This document shows positions 62,695-64,000 of a stretch of DNA of 64,000 nucleotides, piece after piece (positions within the stretch are counted from its first letter, which is position 1; the number at the start of each line of letters is the position of its first letter). Below the pieces are notes generated by a model, which saw nothing but the letters and a program-made list of their open reading frames with translations, was not told the origin of the DNA and did no database searches. The position numbers and the translations under genes are program-made. Source of the DNA: JAADFF01 sp013153035 (GTDB taxonomy: Bacteria > Coprothermobacterota > Coprothermobacteria > Coprothermobacterales > JAADFF01); the NCBI GenBank assembly GCA_026184435.1, contig CP046447.1, one strand, 5' to 3'.

Positions 62695-63954
62695 TTAGCT
62701 ACTAAGATGTCCTGTGTTTGTTCCCTCTTTTACGGCCACCAGTGGATATACGATAAGTGCCGTGCCCCCAACTATGGCTAGAGCAACGCCTACGCCAAAT
62801 GCATCTGCCAGTGCGCCCATGATAGGTGCTAGTGCAGCGGCAAGGAGACTTTTAATCTGACTTTCTACGGAAAGTCCTGTTGCCATGCTACCGGCAGGAA
62901 TAATCTCAGATATGTAATCAAGCATAATAGGTCTTCTGAGGTTCTGAAGTACATACAGTACGAGGAACATCAGCACGGCTACATAATACCAACCTATATG
63001 GTAAAACACACCTGCCAATGTAACACCCAGAATGCCTATAATATATAGCGTATTTATGAGACCTGTGAGATTATTACCTGCCATGTTTTTCACCTTGTAT
63101 GCATTACGAGAGGCAAAAGAGTTTATGAAGTAGATAATGGAGTATACGATACCAACAATAATAGCTGTGCGCTGCTGACCTGTGAGCCATAGTAGTATAG
63201 GCATGGCAAGTGCCATTTGCTTTAGCAATGGCTGTAGATAATCTTTGGTACCCCTAAATACACCCATAAAGATAGATGAGTTCATAAATGCCCTTAGTAT
63301 AATAGGGTCTTTAAACATATTTATAAAGTCTGACAAAGTCTCTGTTTTCTTTTTCTTCTTTTTCACAAACTGGTCAAGTTCCTTGGGGTATGTCGCCAGA
63401 TTGATGAGGTTGAGCACATAGGGGATAAGGGATATGGCAAATACTACACGGTAGTTGCCATACCATGCCACAAGAAAACCGGCAAGGAGGGCATTAACGG
63501 CGGAGCCCATCTGAGACCATGAGCGAGTGGCCCCATAGTACATGGTTTTTAAGTGTTCCCAGCCTTTAATTTTTAGGTATGCCAGTATCAGTGCTTTATG
63601 TGTGCCACTGCGGAATGCCTCACCCATGGCAAAAAGCACCATAGCGATGGCATATGCCCAGAAGTTGGGTATAAAGAAGAATATGAGAAATGACACGATA
63701 TATGAGGACATGGACATGACCATAGATAATCTTCGCCCAAATGTGTCGGCAAATATACCTGTGGGTATCTCAAGCAGGTTGGTAGAGATTTCCATAATAC
63801 TGTAGAGCACACCAATCTGGAAGAAGTCAAACCCTTGGGAGCGGAAGAATAGTATCATAAAAGGCTCAAAGAGCCTGAGGTTTTTCAGAAAGCCGTAGGC
63901 TGCAAATCTGTAAAATTGAAAATCTTTCTCAAAAGTCTCGGGTTTCTGATCCAC
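62695..63954 (-). CDS. major facilitator superfamily transporter
   Basis: A 419-residue transporter with about twelve membrane helices. The family loop between helices 2 and 3 is visible (GIFADTFGRRLSM, the G-x3-D-x2-G-R-R pattern). A basic stretch KKKKKKTE lies in the central cytoplasmic loop. The substrate is unknown; the type resembles drug or sugar efflux members. GTG 63954 is chosen because GGGAGGTG lies just upstream; GTG 63963 overlaps that site. Confidence 0.88.
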   Translation of the reverse strand: MDQKPETFEKDFQFYRFAAYGFLKNLRLFEPFMILFFRSQGFDFFQIGVLYSIMEISTNLLEIPTGIFADTFGRRLSMVMSMSSYIVSFLIFFFIPNFWAYAIAMVLFAMGEAFRSGTHKALILAYLKIKGWEHLKTMYYGATRSWSQMGSAVNALLAGFLVAWYGNYRVVFAISLIPYVLNLINLATYPKELDQFVKKKKKKTETLSDFINMFKDPIILRAFMNSSIFMGVFRGTKDYLQPLLKQMALAMPILLWLTGQQRTAIIVGIVYSIIYFINSFASRNAYKVKNMAGNNLTGLINTLYIIGILGVTLAGVFYHIGWYYVAVLMFLVLYVLQNLRRPIMLDYISEIIPAGSMATGLSVESQIKSLLAAALAPIMGALADAFGVGVALAIVGGTALIVYPLVAVKEGTNTGHLSS

Positions 63955-63977
63955 ACCTCTCACCTCCCTGTAGATAC

Positions 63978-63983
63978 ATTATA
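63978..63983 (-). promoter_or_regulatory. possible -10 element of the MFS gene
   Basis: ATTATA on the plus strand gives TATAAT on the minus strand, 23 bases before the GTG start. The -35 region would lie beyond the window edge. Confidence 0.4.
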
Positions 63984-64000
63984 TGCCACCTGTTTTTCTA

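Noticed and set aside
1..64000. CRISPR arrays, tRNA genes, rRNA genes and insertion sequences.
   Set aside because: No regularly spaced repeats, no tRNA T-loop pattern in intergenic gaps, no rRNA-like stretch and no transposase frame were seen; no computed search was possible.

Overview
The window is a gene-dense bacterial chromosome segment, moderately AT-rich by eye, with about 46 protein genes on both strands. I see no rRNA, tRNA, CRISPR array or insertion sequence. Ribosome-binding sites are strong and often extend to GGAGGTGAT, and GTG and TTG starts are common. Two envelope clues are S-layer homology (SLH) domains on a secreted substrate-binding protein and several lipoproteins. A NurA-Mre11-Rad50-HerA operon, typical of archaea and some thermophilic bacteria, suggests a deep-branching, probably thermophilic, peptide-using anaerobe. 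The Fe-type alcohol dehydrogenases, formate-tetrahydrofolate ligase and oligopeptide importer fit that picture. I cannot name the taxon from sequence alone.

Layout. 1-1913: an ABC exporter pair, the first half cut by the window edge. 1965-8606: a tightly coupled operon of a membrane TPR-like protein, a giant GAF-GGDEF protein, an AlaX-type tRNA-editing protein and a sugar nucleotidyltransferase. 8662-10910: two envelope proteins, one with a large Cys-rich extracytoplasmic domain. 11217-15275 (minus): tandem Fe-alcohol dehydrogenases showing partial gene conversion, an AIM24-type protein and a zinc-type CDF transporter. 15410-23660: lipid kinase, LemA, NhaC antiporter, 3D-domain protein, two lipoproteins and unknowns. 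23745-31313: nurA-mre11-rad50-herA, for DNA-end processing, followed by truD. 32532-37993: P-loop/HTH ATPase, YigZ, metallo-hydrolase, TetR regulator, RmuC and unknowns.

38021-48011 is a signalling block. Two membrane diguanylate cyclases and two 694-residue chemoreceptor paralogs surround a TldD/TldE protease pair. The receptors have an unusual build: a jelly-roll-like sensor, about seven membrane helices, no obvious HAMP domain, then the methyl-accepting signalling hairpin. A third, minimal receptor lies at 61341.

48140-57180 is the most unusual locus, an oligopeptide ABC importer. The substrate-binding protein carries N-terminal SLH domains, so it is probably anchored to the cell wall. 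The OppC-type permease is 1097 residues instead of about 300, because roughly 790 residues with a Cys-rich cluster are inserted after the first membrane helix. The binding protein has its own promoter, flanked by two related inverted repeats, and its own terminator. The permease and ATPase genes form a second unit with an extended -10 promoter and an 18-bp palindrome upstream. The window ends with a PcrA/UvrD helicase, a shortened formate-tetrahydrofolate ligase, the third chemoreceptor and an MFS transporter.
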